NCBI RefSeq assembly: GCF_010365105.1
Contig: NZ_JAAFGZ010000024.1
Span: 1-48,276, forward strand
Direction of reading: 5' to 3'
Origin: Polaromonas sp.
Lineage (GTDB): Bacteria; Pseudomonadota; Gammaproteobacteria; Burkholderiales; Burkholderiaceae_C
DNA length: 48,276 nt
This document shows, piece by piece, positions 18,936-27,636 of this stretch; position 1 is the stretch's first letter, and each line of letters opens with the position of its first letter. The notes below the pieces were generated by a model. It was not told the origin of the DNA. It saw nothing but the letters and a program-made list of their open reading frames with translations, and ran no database searches. The position numbers were made by a program, and so were the translations under genes.

Positions 18936-20431
18936 GCGGCCTCCTTTGCCCGGCGCACTGCCGCTATCGCATTCAGGGCAGCCTGCGCCTGGTCGCGGTC
19001 GGAAAATTCCATCTTTACACCCTTGATCTCCTGGTAGTTTTCATGCCCTTTGCCCGCCAGCAGCACAACGTCCTGTGCTTGTGCCAGCGCCAGCGCATGG
19101 GCGATGGCGGCACGCCGGTCCGGCTCTGCATGCACAGCCTGCGGCTGGCCCAGGCCCTGTTGCATCTGTTCAATGATGACCAGCGGGTTTTCGCTTCTGG
19201 GGTTGTCGCTGGTCAACACCAGCTGATCTGCATTTTTTTCTGCCGCCGTCGCCATCAGGGACCGCTTGCTGACGTCACGGTCGCCGCCGCAGCCAAAAAC
19301 GCACCACAGTCTGCCGCCTCGGCCCTGCGCCACCGGCCTGAGCGCCAGCAGCACTTTTTCCAGCGCATCGGGCGTGTGCGCATAGTCAATGACAACCAGC
19401 GGCAGGCCGGCCACCGCCAAGGTTTCAGTTCGGCCGGGCACCGGCAGCAGGTCCACGCAGGCAGCGACCGCATCGGCCAGCGGAATTGCCATCGCCCGCA
19501 GGCTGGCCACGACACCCAGCAGATTCGACACGTTGTACAGGCCCACCATGACGGTTGAAATTGTGTGACGCTCGGCGCCTTCCACCACGTCGAAGCGCAG
19601 ACCCTGCGCGCCCTGCCGGATCGCCTGCGCCTCAAGCCGCGCAGGACCAACGCATGACACGGTCCAGCAGTCGAGCGGCGTTGATGCCAGCACATCAGCC
19701 AACTCCAGACCCTTGTGGTCGTCGATATTGATGACCGCTGCCCGCAGTCCCGGCCAGTTGAACAACGCTTTCTTGGAGGTCCAGTAGGCGTCCATCGACG
19801 CGTGGTAATCAAGATGGTCCTGGGTGAAATTGGTGAACACCGCAACCTGAATTTTCGTTCCGTCCAGCCGCCGTTCCTCAATGCCTATCGAAGACGCTTC
19901 CAGCACGCAGGCTGAAAAACCGTGGTCCGCAAAAAGGCGCAACTGCTGCTGAAGCAGCACCGGGTCTGGCGTCGTCATTCCAGTGGAAACCATTGCACCG
20001 GGCGTGCCGATCCCCAGCGTACCAACCAGGCCGCAGGGACGCTCCAGCCGGCCAAGTGCCTGTGCCAGCCACCAGGCGGTGGAGGTTTTGCCATTGGTTC
20101 CGGTGATGGCCACGATTTCAAGCTGCTTGCTGGGGGCGCCAAAATAAGCGGCAGCGATCAGTCCGGTGGCGGCCTTCAGACCTTCATAGGTCGCCACCCG
20201 GTCATCATTGAACCCATAAGCCTGAGCGCCCGCGTGCTCGACCAGGCAGGCGGCCGAGCCGGCTGCCAAAGCGGCCTTGACATACAGGCGTGCGTCAGTG
20301 GCAGCCCCCGGCCATGCGATGAAGCCGTCACCCTTGCCCGCCTTGCGGCTGTCGGCCCACAGCGTGCCGGCCACGCGCTCGTGCAGCCAGCGCGCAGCCT
20401 GTTCAGGGGTGTGAAGCTGGACGGTGGTCAA
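18932..20431 (-). CDS. murE: UDP-MurNAc-tripeptide synthetase (meso-diaminopimelate-adding)
   Basis: A 499-residue Mur ligase that adds the third stem residue. ADSRKAGKGDGFIAWPG marks the N-terminal domain, [17 protein letters not shown] the ATP loop and TQDHLDYHASMDAYW the central domain. The motif TSDNPRSENP contains DNPR, the signature of meso-diaminopimelate specificity, which agrees with dapF being present at 32032-32910. It starts with TTG at 20431, overlapping the ftsI stop as TTGA, and a strong GGAGGAG lies 5 bases upstream. The unusual start codon is therefore well supported. Confidence 0.96.
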   Translation of the reverse strand: MTTVQLHTPEQAARWLHERVAGTLWADSRKAGKGDGFIAWPGAATDARLYVKAALAAGSAACLVEHAGAQAYGFNDDRVATYEGLKAATGLIAAAYFGAPSKQLEIVAITGTNGKTSTAWWLAQALGRLERPCGLVGTLGIGTPGAMVSTGMTTPDPVLLQQQLRLFADHGFSACVLEASSIGIEERRLDGTKIQVAVFTNFTQDHLDYHASMDAYWTSKKALFNWPGLRAAVINIDDHKGLELADVLASTPLDCWTVSCVGPARLEAQAIRQGAQGLRFDVVEGAERHTISTVMVGLYNVSNLLGVVASLRAMAIPLADAVAACVDLLPVPGRTETLAVAGLPLVVIDYAHTPDALEKVLLALRPVAQGRGGRLWCVFGCGGDRDVSKRSLMATAAEKNADQLVLTSDNPRSENPLVIIEQMQQGLGQPQAVHAEPDRRAAIAHALALAQAQDVVLLAGKGHENYQEIKGVKMEFSDRDQAQAALNAIAAVRRAKEAA

Positions 20432-22164
20432 AACGACTCCTCCACGGTTTGCATGATGATTTGCGGCTTCACGCTCATGTCGGGCTGCACGCCCATCATG
20501 CGGAGCGTTTGCTGAACCACTTCACTGAACACCGGAGCAGCGGCAATGCCGCCAAAGTATTTGCCGTCACTGGGCTCGTCGATCATGACCGCGACGATGA
20601 TGCGTGGCGATTCGATGGGCGCCATGCCGGTAAACCAGGCGCGGTATTTGTTGCTGGCATAGCCTTTGCCGACCTGCTTGTGCGCCGTGCCCGACTTGCC
20701 GCCCACCGAATAGCCCACGGTCTGCGCCAGCTGGCCGGTGCCACCCGGTGCCGCAGCCATCTGGAGCATGCGGCGAACGGCGTGCGCATTCTCGGGAGAA
20801 AACACCCGGACGCCGACCGCTGGCTCATTTTTCTTGAGCATGGTGACTGGAATGATCTGGCCGTCGTGGGCAAAAGCGGTATAGGAATGCGCCATCTGGA
20901 ACAGCGATGCCGACAGCCCGTAGCCATAAGCCATGGTGGCCTGCTCGACCGGCCGCCAGGTTTTCCAGGGACGCAGGCGGCCCGACACGGCACCGGGAAA
21001 CTCGATCTGCGGCTTTTGTCCGTAGCCCAGGGCGACATAGGTGTCCCACATTTCGTGGGGTGTCATTTTCTGGGCGATTTTCAGTGCGCCCACGTTGCTG
21101 GACTTCTGGATCACGCCCTCGACGGTCAATGTGCCGTAGTTGTGGGTATCACTGATGGTGAAGCCGCCAATACTGAAGCGGCCGGGACCAGTTTCAATCA
21201 GCGTCTGCGGCTTGACGCGCCCGGCCTCCAGAGCCATGGCCACAGTGATAGGCTTCATTGTCGAACCGGGCTCGAAGGTGTCGGTCACGGCCCGGTTGCG
21301 CAGTTGCTCACCGGTCAGGTTCTGGCGCTTGTCGGGAACATAGCTGGGGTAATTTGCCAGCGCCAGCACCTCGCCGGTGATTGAATCGATCACCACCACA
21401 CTGCCGGCCTTCGCCTTGCGCGCAATCACCGCATCGCGCAGCTTCTGATAAGCGAAGAACTGGACCTTGCTGTCAACGCTGAGCTGAATGTCCTTGCCGT
21501 CCACGGGCGGAACCTGCTCGCCAACACCTTCGACCACCCGGCCCAGCCGGTCCTTGATGACGCGCCGCGAACCCGCCTTGCCCGACAGCGCCTGGTTGAA
21601 GGTCAGCTCGATGCCTTCCTGCCCCTTGTCTTCCACGTTGGTAAAACCGACGATGTGGGCGATGGTTTCGCCTTCGGGGTATTTTCGCTTGTATTCCTTG
21701 CGCTGGTAAATACCGGGAATGCCCAGCGAATGGACCTTCTGCGCGACCGGCTCATCGAGCTGGCGCTTGACCCAGACAAAGGTCTTGTCCTCGTCGCTGA
21801 ACTTCTTGTTCAGCTCGGCCAGCGGCATTTCCAGCAACCGGGCCAGCTCGGCCAGCTGGGCGGGACTGGCCTTGACGTCCTCAGGAATGGCCCAGATGCT
21901 GGAGGCCGGCACACTGGACGCCAGGATCAGGCCGTTGCGGTCCAGGATGCGGCCGCGGTTGGCGGGCAGTTCCAGCGTGCGTGCAAACCGCACCTGGCCC
22001 TGGCGCTGAAAAAATGCGTTGGCGTACACCTGGATATAGGCTGCCCTGACCGCAAGGCCGGCAAACGACAGCGCAATCAGCGCCACGATGAGCTTGCTGC
22101 GCCAGACCGGGGTCTTGCTGGCCAGCAGGGGGCTGGAAGTGTAAAGAACGCTTTTCCTACTCAT
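20428..22164 (-). CDS. ftsI: Septal peptidoglycan transpeptidase FtsI (PBP3)
   Basis: A 578-residue class B penicillin-binding protein that cross-links septal wall with FtsW. One N-terminal membrane helix (LIVALIALSFAGLAVRAAYIQ) precedes the pedestal domain (RGRILDRNGLILASS). The transpeptidase domain has the catalytic serine in EPGSTMKP near residue 302, the SSN motif in IQKSSNVGALK and the KSGT motif in VGGKSGTAHKQ near residue 491. The ATG at 22164 gives MSRKSVLYTSSP and overlaps the ftsL stop by 8 bases; codons further upstream lie inside ftsL and were not used. Confidence 0.97.
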   Translation of the reverse strand: MSRKSVLYTSSPLLASKTPVWRSKLIVALIALSFAGLAVRAAYIQVYANAFFQRQGQVRFARTLELPANRGRILDRNGLILASSVPASSIWAIPEDVKASPAQLAELARLLEMPLAELNKKFSDEDKTFVWVKRQLDEPVAQKVHSLGIPGIYQRKEYKRKYPEGETIAHIVGFTNVEDKGQEGIELTFNQALSGKAGSRRVIKDRLGRVVEGVGEQVPPVDGKDIQLSVDSKVQFFAYQKLRDAVIARKAKAGSVVVIDSITGEVLALANYPSYVPDKRQNLTGEQLRNRAVTDTFEPGSTMKPITVAMALEAGRVKPQTLIETGPGRFSIGGFTISDTHNYGTLTVEGVIQKSSNVGALKIAQKMTPHEMWDTYVALGYGQKPQIEFPGAVSGRLRPWKTWRPVEQATMAYGYGLSASLFQMAHSYTAFAHDGQIIPVTMLKKNEPAVGVRVFSPENAHAVRRMLQMAAAPGGTGQLAQTVGYSVGGKSGTAHKQVGKGYASNKYRAWFTGMAPIESPRIIVAVMIDEPSDGKYFGGIAAAPVFSEVVQQTLRMMGVQPDMSVKPQIIMQTVEESF

Positions 22165-22468
22165 GCTGCGCCCTCTGGCTGGCAGCGGCCGCCACATCGG
22201 CTGCAGACTTGTACTTGACGTACTCGGTAATCGCCGGCGTGGTGGTGCGCATCTGCAGCCGATCCCTGGCCAGCTTTTCGATTTTCAGCGGTGTGGCTTC
22301 CGCGCGTTTTTCCACCTGCAGCCGCTCGCTTTCGGTTTCAATCTTGCGGCTCTGTGCGGCCGCTTTCTCAAGTTCCACATAAAGACGCCGCGATTCATAC
22401 TGGGTTTGCACCAGGTAGAGCGCGCTGGCCAGTACAGCCAGCAACAGCAGGAAATTCAGACGGCCCAT
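22157..22468 (-). CDS. ftsL: Cell division protein FtsL
   Basis: A 103-residue bitopic protein that forms the FtsQLB complex regulating septal synthesis. The N-terminus MGRLNFLLLLAVLASALYLVQTQY is a short cytoplasmic tail plus one membrane helix, followed by a periplasmic coiled coil (ELEKAAAQSRKIETESERLQ) and an Ala-rich end. Sequence is poorly conserved in this family, so identification rests on topology, size and position between rsmH and ftsI. A GGGGGACAGG stretch precedes the start by about 3 bases. Confidence 0.92.
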   Translation of the reverse strand: MGRLNFLLLLAVLASALYLVQTQYESRRLYVELEKAAAQSRKIETESERLQVEKRAEATPLKIEKLARDRLQMRTTTPAITEYVKYKSAADVAAAASQRAQHE

Positions 22469-22502
22469 GACCTGTCCCCCATGCCGACGGCGAACACAAG
22501 GG

Positions 22503-23423
22503 TCATGCGGCTTCTCCGGTGCGCTCGGCGACGCGCATCACGGCGCTGCGCGAGCGCGGATTGCCGGCGACTTCCTCGTCGCTGGGTTTGGTACGCCCCA
22601 GCGCCTTGAGTTGCATAACCTTGGGTGCAGCAAACGGCGCGCGCCGGTCATAGACCTCGCGCGAGTGTGCCGCCATGAATTGCTTGACGATGCGATCCTC
22701 AAGCGAATGAAAACTGATCACCACCAGGCGCCCGCCGGGCTGCAGCACCTTGAGCGACGCCTTCAGCGCCTGCTCCAGTTCTTCCAGTTCGGCATTGATG
22801 AAAATCCGCAGCGCCTGGAAAGTCCGCGTTGCCGGATCCTTGCCCGGTTCGCGGGTCTTGACAGCACTGGCCACCACATCCGCCAGTTCGGCAGTTGTGG
22901 AAAGCGGGCCGGATGCCTGCCTGTAGCGATCAATTGCTCTGGCAACCAGTCCGGCAAAACGCTCTTCGCCGTAGTCGCGGATGACCTCGGTCATGGACTC
23001 AATCGAAGCGTCCTGCAGCCACTCGGCCACGCTCTGACCGCGTGTGGTGTCCATGCGCATGTCCAGCGGACCTTCATTGCGAAAGGAAAAACCGCGTTCC
23101 GGATTGTCGATCTGGGGGGAGCTCACGCCCAGGTCCATCAACACGCCCGCGATGCTGGCCTCGGGCATCTGATCCAGGTGCATGAAACCCTGGTGGCGGA
23201 TGGAAAAACGCGGGTCATTGATGGACTGCGCTTCGGCAACCGCGTCAAGGTCCTTGTCAAACGCCGTCAGGCGGCCGAGTGGTGACAGTTGCGACAGCAG
23301 CAGGCGCGAATGTCCGCCGCGACCAAACGTCGCGTCGATGTAATGACCGTCCGGGTTGACCTGAAGCGCCGTGATGGCTTCGTTCAACAGGACGGTGCGG
23401 TGTGTCCATGTGCCCTTCACCAT
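22503..23423 (-). CDS. rsmH: 16S rRNA (cytosine1402-N4)-methyltransferase
   Basis: A 306-residue SAM-dependent enzyme (older name MraW) that modifies C1402 in the decoding centre of 16S rRNA. The start [13 protein letters not shown] and the SAM-binding [19 protein letters not shown] are diagnostic. Other conserved blocks are [22 protein letters not shown] and the C-terminal [20 protein letters not shown]. Length is normal. It lies 6 bases after mraZ and before ftsL, the universal order at the head of dcw clusters. Confidence 0.97.
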   Translation of the reverse strand: MVKGTWTHRTVLLNEAITALQVNPDGHYIDATFGRGGHSRLLLSQLSPLGRLTAFDKDLDAVAEAQSINDPRFSIRHQGFMHLDQMPEASIAGVLMDLGVSSPQIDNPERGFSFRNEGPLDMRMDTTRGQSVAEWLQDASIESMTEVIRDYGEERFAGLVARAIDRYRQASGPLSTTAELADVVASAVKTREPGKDPATRTFQALRIFINAELEELEQALKASLKVLQPGGRLVVISFHSLEDRIVKQFMAAHSREVYDRRAPFAAPKVMQLKALGRTKPSDEEVAGNPRSRSAVMRVAERTGEAA

Positions 23424-23429
23424 CTACTT

Positions 23430-23858
23430 TCAGAAAGAAAAATCTTTAAATACATCGGGCATCTCGCCCTTCATCTGCTCGGCTTCCTGGGCTGCATATG
23501 TCGTAGCGTCCCAGAGTTCGAAATAGTTGCCCATGCCCAGCAGTACCGTGTCCTTGCTGATTCCAGCGGCCTTGCGCAGTTCAGGCGAAACCAGGATGCG
23601 GCCAGTTGAATCCATGTCGACGTCCATCGCATTGCCCAGAAAAATACGTTTCCACCATTGCGCCTGCATGGGCAGCGAAGCGATGCGCTCGCGAAAATTT
23701 TCCCACTCATTCAAGGGAAAAATCATGAGGCATCCATGAGGGTGCTTGGTAAGGGTGAAGCGGCCGGAATAATCTGCGCCCAGCGACTCCCGATGGCGCG
23801 CAGGCACGGATAACCGTCCTTTGGCATCGAGAGCTAGAAATGACGCACCTTGTAACAC
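23430..23858 (-). CDS. mraZ: Transcriptional regulator MraZ
   Basis: A 142-residue DNA-binding protein with two AbrB-like SpoVT folds. The first half has [17 protein letters not shown] and the second [18 protein letters not shown], both carrying the conserved DxxGR motif. MraZ represses the dcw promoter by binding direct repeats upstream of its own gene; a matching array lies at 23875-23910. The start is GTG 23858, with GAGGG about 9 bases upstream. It is the first gene of the cluster. The C-terminal residues [11 protein letters not shown] end directly before rsmH. Confidence 0.96.
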   Translation of the reverse strand: MLQGASFLALDAKGRLSVPARHRESLGADYSGRFTLTKHPHGCLMIFPLNEWENFRERIASLPMQAQWWKRIFLGNAMDVDMDSTGRILVSPELRKAAGISKDTVLLGMGNYFELWDATTYAAQEAEQMKGEMPDVFKDFSF

Positions 23859-24760
23859 CTTTAAAACCCTCTAAGGACACTTATCACCACCAAATTGCAC
23901 ATTTTCCCACTGTATCAGGGATCACCTCGCCAACCCCGAATTTGACACAAATTATTTCAATGAAATCAATAACTTAGAGGGTTAAATGAAAGTTTCCAAA
24001 CGATTTAAATATGTTTTGTATTAACCACTTGGAGCAGATACTGAAGGTTAAACATTAAGAGCCGCGGGCAGGTAAGGAAACTGCTCACGAAGCGTCAAAA
24101 GGGGAATGGTTTGCGTACTCGCCCTTTTCAGGCCGTCCAACGCCAAGGAAGTGATGACTGCATCACCAGCTTTTTGGTAAAAACTGGCTGTCAGCCTTGA
24201 GCCTTCAAGTTAGAAAGCTAGCAAAAACGTAGCATACAAATTTCTTTTCCAGTCTGCACAGGCTTGCAGGCTAATCCAGGGATGCAAAATCAGGCAGATT
24301 TCTTTCAGCCTGCAAAAGACCGAATTCAGGTTCAAAGAAAGACTTTTAAACCGCCTGAAATCACCACAAAATGTTTATTTTGCAATAAATAAAAAACAAT
24401 TTACGCATCTTGTTTTCAACAAAACTGCAAAACCGGCGGGATTCAGGTTTGGGTGCGAAGCGTTAATCTCGTTTCTCAAACAGTCCAGGATGAGGCACGA
24501 AACCGCAAACACTGCTTGAGTACAGCAAACCCAGGCAAGGGCCTACCGGATTGATCAGAAAATGAAATAAAAATTCGGCAAGTCCCATGAAGGACTATTG
24601 CGCGTCGAGACCGGACAGTTTTATTGAATGGAATAAAGCCGGCCAGCAGTCAAACGCTGATTTTAGCTTGCCGTCAAATCAAGGCCGCATTTGCAGGGGT
24701 AGCCTGCTACCGGAACAGCTTGGCGGGCCGTGTTGTCCGGACTGGGCATTCACCATCGAA
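23859..24760. other. Long gene-free region upstream of mraZ
   Basis: About 900 bases without a credible gene, visibly richer in A and T than its surroundings. It holds the MraZ boxes, presumably the main dcw promoter, and an 11-base inverted repeat (23865-23875 with 23973-23983) bracketing the operator. No -10/-35 pair could be assigned with confidence. A small perfect palindrome (GGTAGC/GCTACC) lies at 24698-24711 just past the end of the STAS gene. An unrecognised leader RNA or small RNA is possible but no known family was seen. Confidence 0.5.
23875..23910 (-). promoter_or_regulatory. Probable MraZ-box operator of the dcw cluster
   Basis: On the mraZ-coding strand four six-base units occur with exact 10-base period: GTGGGA, GTGCAA, GTGGTG and GTGTCC, separated by 4-base AT-rich spacers. 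In E. coli MraZ binds TGGGN units spaced 5 bases apart, giving the same period. The array sits 17-52 bases before the mraZ start codon, the expected place for autorepression. The first unit is a perfect match; the others are degenerate but keep GTG. Confidence 0.7.
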
Positions 24761-26533
24761 TCAGTCGTTACGGGGGCTGACCTTGGCATACTCTACGATC
24801 CCGATGACGTTGAAAAAAGCTGCAATCAGCCGGTTGACCTCGGAAAACTCGACAAAGCGATTTTCAGCGCGCATGGCAGACACCCAGTTGAGCAGCATGC
24901 CTGCTGCTGAAAAGTCGACCCGAATGAGTTTTGCACAGGAAATCTGCATTCTGTTGGCCCCGGTGAGACTGGCGTCCAGCCTTTCCAGAACCCCCACGGC
25001 ATCGCCCTGAATCTGGCCTGACAGATCTACCGTCAGGAAGCGAATGGACATGCTGGACAATAAATCGGCTTCGGAATCAGCGTCAAATTCCATCAGGGTT
25101 GAATAGACGGTTTCGGTGGTTGGCTCGCCGATGATCGTTGCCCGACCCATGGCATCGCCCTCGTCGTCGAGCGACTTGTAATCACACCGGGCGACTTCCC
25201 ATGAAGGTGGTGACACCTCGTAAGTCACGCAAAAATCAAGCGCTGTGAGTTCGAAATCATCGGGACGGTGAATGACCCTCAGCATTTCCATTCGCAGCAG
25301 CCACCATTTGGACTCGGTAGCCCGTTCACCCGAAGGTGTGGCGTCATGCAGCACTTTTTGCAGTTGCGCATCGCCAAGGAAGCGCAACTGAACAGGTTGG
25401 CCCGCCCAGTTGCTGAAAACCTTGTACAAAGGCTCAAGCGCGGCAGCTTCGATGGTCTTGAGGTAGCTCCAGTCAAGGCGCCACGGCATCGGGGACCGGG
25501 CAAGCGCGGTGTTGAGTACGCTCATGGACTGCGCGCTCAAGACCGAAGGACAGATCCAGTCTGCAACCATGCGCTCGTGGCTTGGCGTTTCCCCGGGCTG
25601 GGCCAACGCCTTGACCATCTCCGGCAGCGAAAACCACTGTGGCGCAGAGCGGTTGAAATGCCCGGCAAACTCAAGGGCGGCCGCTTCGAACTTGCGCTGT
25701 TCCCCGGTGGCGCGGTACAAATCGAACAATGCCAGCCAAGCATGGACATGGTCGGCGTGCGAAGCGCCTGGCCGCAGAATCTCGAGCAGGCCGGCTTCAG
25801 CGCCCGCATCATCGCCATTGGCAAACAAAATGGCGGCTTCTTCCAGTTCGGCATCATGCACGATGGATTCGCGCTCCAGGTCTGAAGCCAACGCCGAACC
25901 TATCGACGGCAGCAGTCCCAACGCGCTGCTGTTATTGGACTTGTCAATGTCTGGAAACCCGACCCCGGCGGGGGTTTTGGGGAGCCCGCCCAGAAGATCG
26001 TCGAGCAGGAAGCCTGGGACGGGCTCATCGGCGTGATGGACCGAGTCCATTGCAGGCATCGTCGGCTGGTAGGCAGCAGGCAGCGGGTCCTGTACCGGGG
26101 GCGACTCCGGTTCGTCATGCCGAAGCGACAGGGATGCGGGTTGGGTAGCTGCGCCGGAAGCGGTCTGGTTCTTGGTTTTCCACCATTGCATGGACATCTG
26201 CGCTTCGATTTCGTCGATCTTTTTCAGGGTTGTGGCGCGGTCATCAACATTGGACGTGATGCTGCTCTGAAAAAATGAGGGCCGGCTGCCCGCATCGGCT
26301 GCACTTCCCGCCAGTACCTCAAGCTTTTGCAATTTGCGCAGCATGTCGAACTCACGCTTGCGCACAAAGTCGTTACGCCGCTTGCGTTCGATCATTTCAT
26401 TGAGCAGCTGCTTGGTGACTGCGTCATCCTTGTCGCCGTCAATGGAGTCCAGCTCGGTCCAGTTGGTACCAGGGTTGCGGACAAACTTGACCAGCTTGGA
26501 CAACAAGCCGGAAGCGGTATCGTCTTTGGACAT
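24761..26533 (-). CDS. STAS-domain protein of unknown function
   Basis: A 590-residue protein with a C-terminal STAS-like domain (about residues 490-590). STAS domains act in protein-protein signalling, as in anti-sigma-factor antagonists. The predicted phospho-acceptor area reads IRVDFSAAGMLLNWV, where antagonists have a Ser. Before it is a long helical, tetratricopeptide-like middle (ILFANGDDAGAEAGLLEIL..) and a Pro/Ser-rich linker around residues 125-190. The N-terminus is highly charged and helical (ERKRRNDFVRKREFDMLRKLQ). No signal peptide or membrane helix is seen. It follows dksA after 35 bases on the same strand, so cotranscription is likely. I know similar STAS proteins only as uncharacterised genes of related bacteria. 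Confidence 0.75.
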   Translation of the reverse strand: MSKDDTASGLLSKLVKFVRNPGTNWTELDSIDGDKDDAVTKQLLNEMIERKRRNDFVRKREFDMLRKLQKLEVLAGSAADAGSRPSFFQSSITSNVDDRATTLKKIDEIEAQMSMQWWKTKNQTASGAATQPASLSLRHDEPESPPVQDPLPAAYQPTMPAMDSVHHADEPVPGFLLDDLLGGLPKTPAGVGFPDIDKSNNSSALGLLPSIGSALASDLERESIVHDAELEEAAILFANGDDAGAEAGLLEILRPGASHADHVHAWLALFDLYRATGEQRKFEAAALEFAGHFNRSAPQWFSLPEMVKALAQPGETPSHERMVADWICPSVLSAQSMSVLNTALARSPMPWRLDWSYLKTIEAAALEPLYKVFSNWAGQPVQLRFLGDAQLQKVLHDATPSGERATESKWWLLRMEMLRVIHRPDDFELTALDFCVTYEVSPPSWEVARCDYKSLDDEGDAMGRATIIGEPTTETVYSTLMEFDADSEADLLSSMSIRFLTVDLSGQIQGDAVGVLERLDASLTGANRMQISCAKLIRVDFSAAGMLLNWVSAMRAENRFVEFSEVNRLIAAFFNVIGIVEYAKVSPRND

Positions 26534-26568
26534 GCTGTTCAGTCAGGGCGTTGCGTTGGAATGAAGGT

Positions 26569-27294
26569 TCAGTCGCCGAACATTTTTTGCTTGAGCTCGC
26601 GTCGCTGTTGGGCCTCAAGCGACAGGTTGGCCGTCGGGCGGGCAATCAGCCGTCCAACACCGATGGCTTCGCCGGTTTCGTCGCAGTAGCCATAGTCGCC
26701 CGAATCGATGCGGGCAATCGATTGCTCGATTTTCTTGAGCAGCTTGCGCTCCCGGTCTCGGGTGCGCAGTTCGAGCGCATGCTCTTCTTCAATCGTCGCG
26801 CGGTCTGCCGGGTCGGGAACGATGGCGGCATCTTCACGCAGGTGTTCGGTTGTCTGGCCGGCGCTGTTGTGGATTTCCTGCTTGAGCACCGACAACCGGT
26901 GGCGGAAAAAGGCCAGCTGGGTTTCGTTCATGTATTCGGAATCAGGCATGGCCTTGATTTCCGGGTCCGTCAGCTGGTTGGCAGGCTTGGTCTTCCAGTT
27001 GTTGGCCAATTGCGGATCCTTGGGAGCGGCCGCATGAACCGGCGGCGCGATGACGCGTTCGGTCATCGTGGAATAGCTGGCCTTGGCGGCGTCGGGCGCA
27101 TGTGTGGGCAGCATCGGCGACGGCGCGGGGGTCTGTATCGCGGTGCGGGCCGAGCTTCTGCGCCCGGGCTTGAGCGGCGCGGAGTCCATGCGCACGGGCG
27201 CGACAGGCGATGTCTTGCTCGTCTTGCCATCCTTGGCTACCGGCTTGACAGGGGTCTGCGCAGGCGTCTTGATTTTCTTTTCTGGGATATTCAC
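26569..27294 (-). CDS. dksA: DksA-family RNA polymerase-binding regulator with degenerate zinc finger
   Basis: A 241-residue DksA, which enters the RNA polymerase secondary channel and with ppGpp controls rRNA and biosynthetic promoters. The coiled-coil tip motif is present as DPADRATIEEEH (DxxDxA). The zinc-finger region reads YCDETGEAIGVGRLIARPTANLSLEAQQRR: of the four Cys in E. coli only the first remains, the others being Thr, Ser and Ala, so it probably does not bind zinc. The first 90 residues are a Lys/Pro/Ala-rich extension absent from E. coli DksA (151 residues). Upstream on the same strand lies a COG0523 GTPase gene, downstream a STAS gene. Confidence 0.9.
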   Translation of the reverse strand: MNIPEKKIKTPAQTPVKPVAKDGKTSKTSPVAPVRMDSAPLKPGRRSSARTAIQTPAPSPMLPTHAPDAAKASYSTMTERVIAPPVHAAAPKDPQLANNWKTKPANQLTDPEIKAMPDSEYMNETQLAFFRHRLSVLKQEIHNSAGQTTEHLREDAAIVPDPADRATIEEEHALELRTRDRERKLLKKIEQSIARIDSGDYGYCDETGEAIGVGRLIARPTANLSLEAQQRRELKQKMFGD

Positions 27295-27636
27295 TGAGTC
27301 TCTCCTCTGGGAAGCGGTCCGGGGTGATGTCCCGGAACGATTCTTTGCCTGGCCGCCCTGGGGCCGCCAAGCCCTACCTTGTGCCAGATAATCTGGTGTG
27401 TCTGCGCCAATCCACCCCCTGAAACCGCCTTGAGGCGGCGTTCAGCCCTTGAAGTAAGCGGGTTCTCCCGGGGCTGGCTTCCCGATTCGAATTCCGGGGT
27501 ATTTTGGTCGGCGCGCGATTGTAGCGGCTTGCCGGCACGACGCCGAAAACTCGACAGCAAACGGCTGGAAAATACGGGCGGCATGGGCGTTTTCATGGTT
27601 GAAGACAAGGTTGAGTCTGCAAACCGCCAGTCTGCC
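27295..27636. other. Intergenic region between the COG0523 gene and dksA
   Basis: No credible gene in 342 bases. It should contain the dksA promoter. Two structures are visible: a 13-base palindrome CCAGAT-A-ATCTGG at 27384-27396, about 90 bases before the dksA start, and a GC-rich hairpin (CCGCC/GGCGG, loop TTGA) near 27421-27445 with no T tract. A stretch near 27480-27500 resembles a tRNA T-arm but has no cloverleaf around it. Confidence 0.5.

Noticed and set aside
24587..24910. Forward open frames near the 3' end of the STAS gene
   Set aside because: They overlap the reverse-strand STAS gene and lack ribosome sites or recognisable features.
27421..27445. Rho-independent terminator of the COG0523 gene
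   Set aside because: A stem is present but there is no T tract on either strand, so it is only noted in the intergenic entry.
27470..27510. tRNA-like T-arm (TTCGAAT)
   Set aside because: No acceptor, D or anticodon stems could be paired around it.
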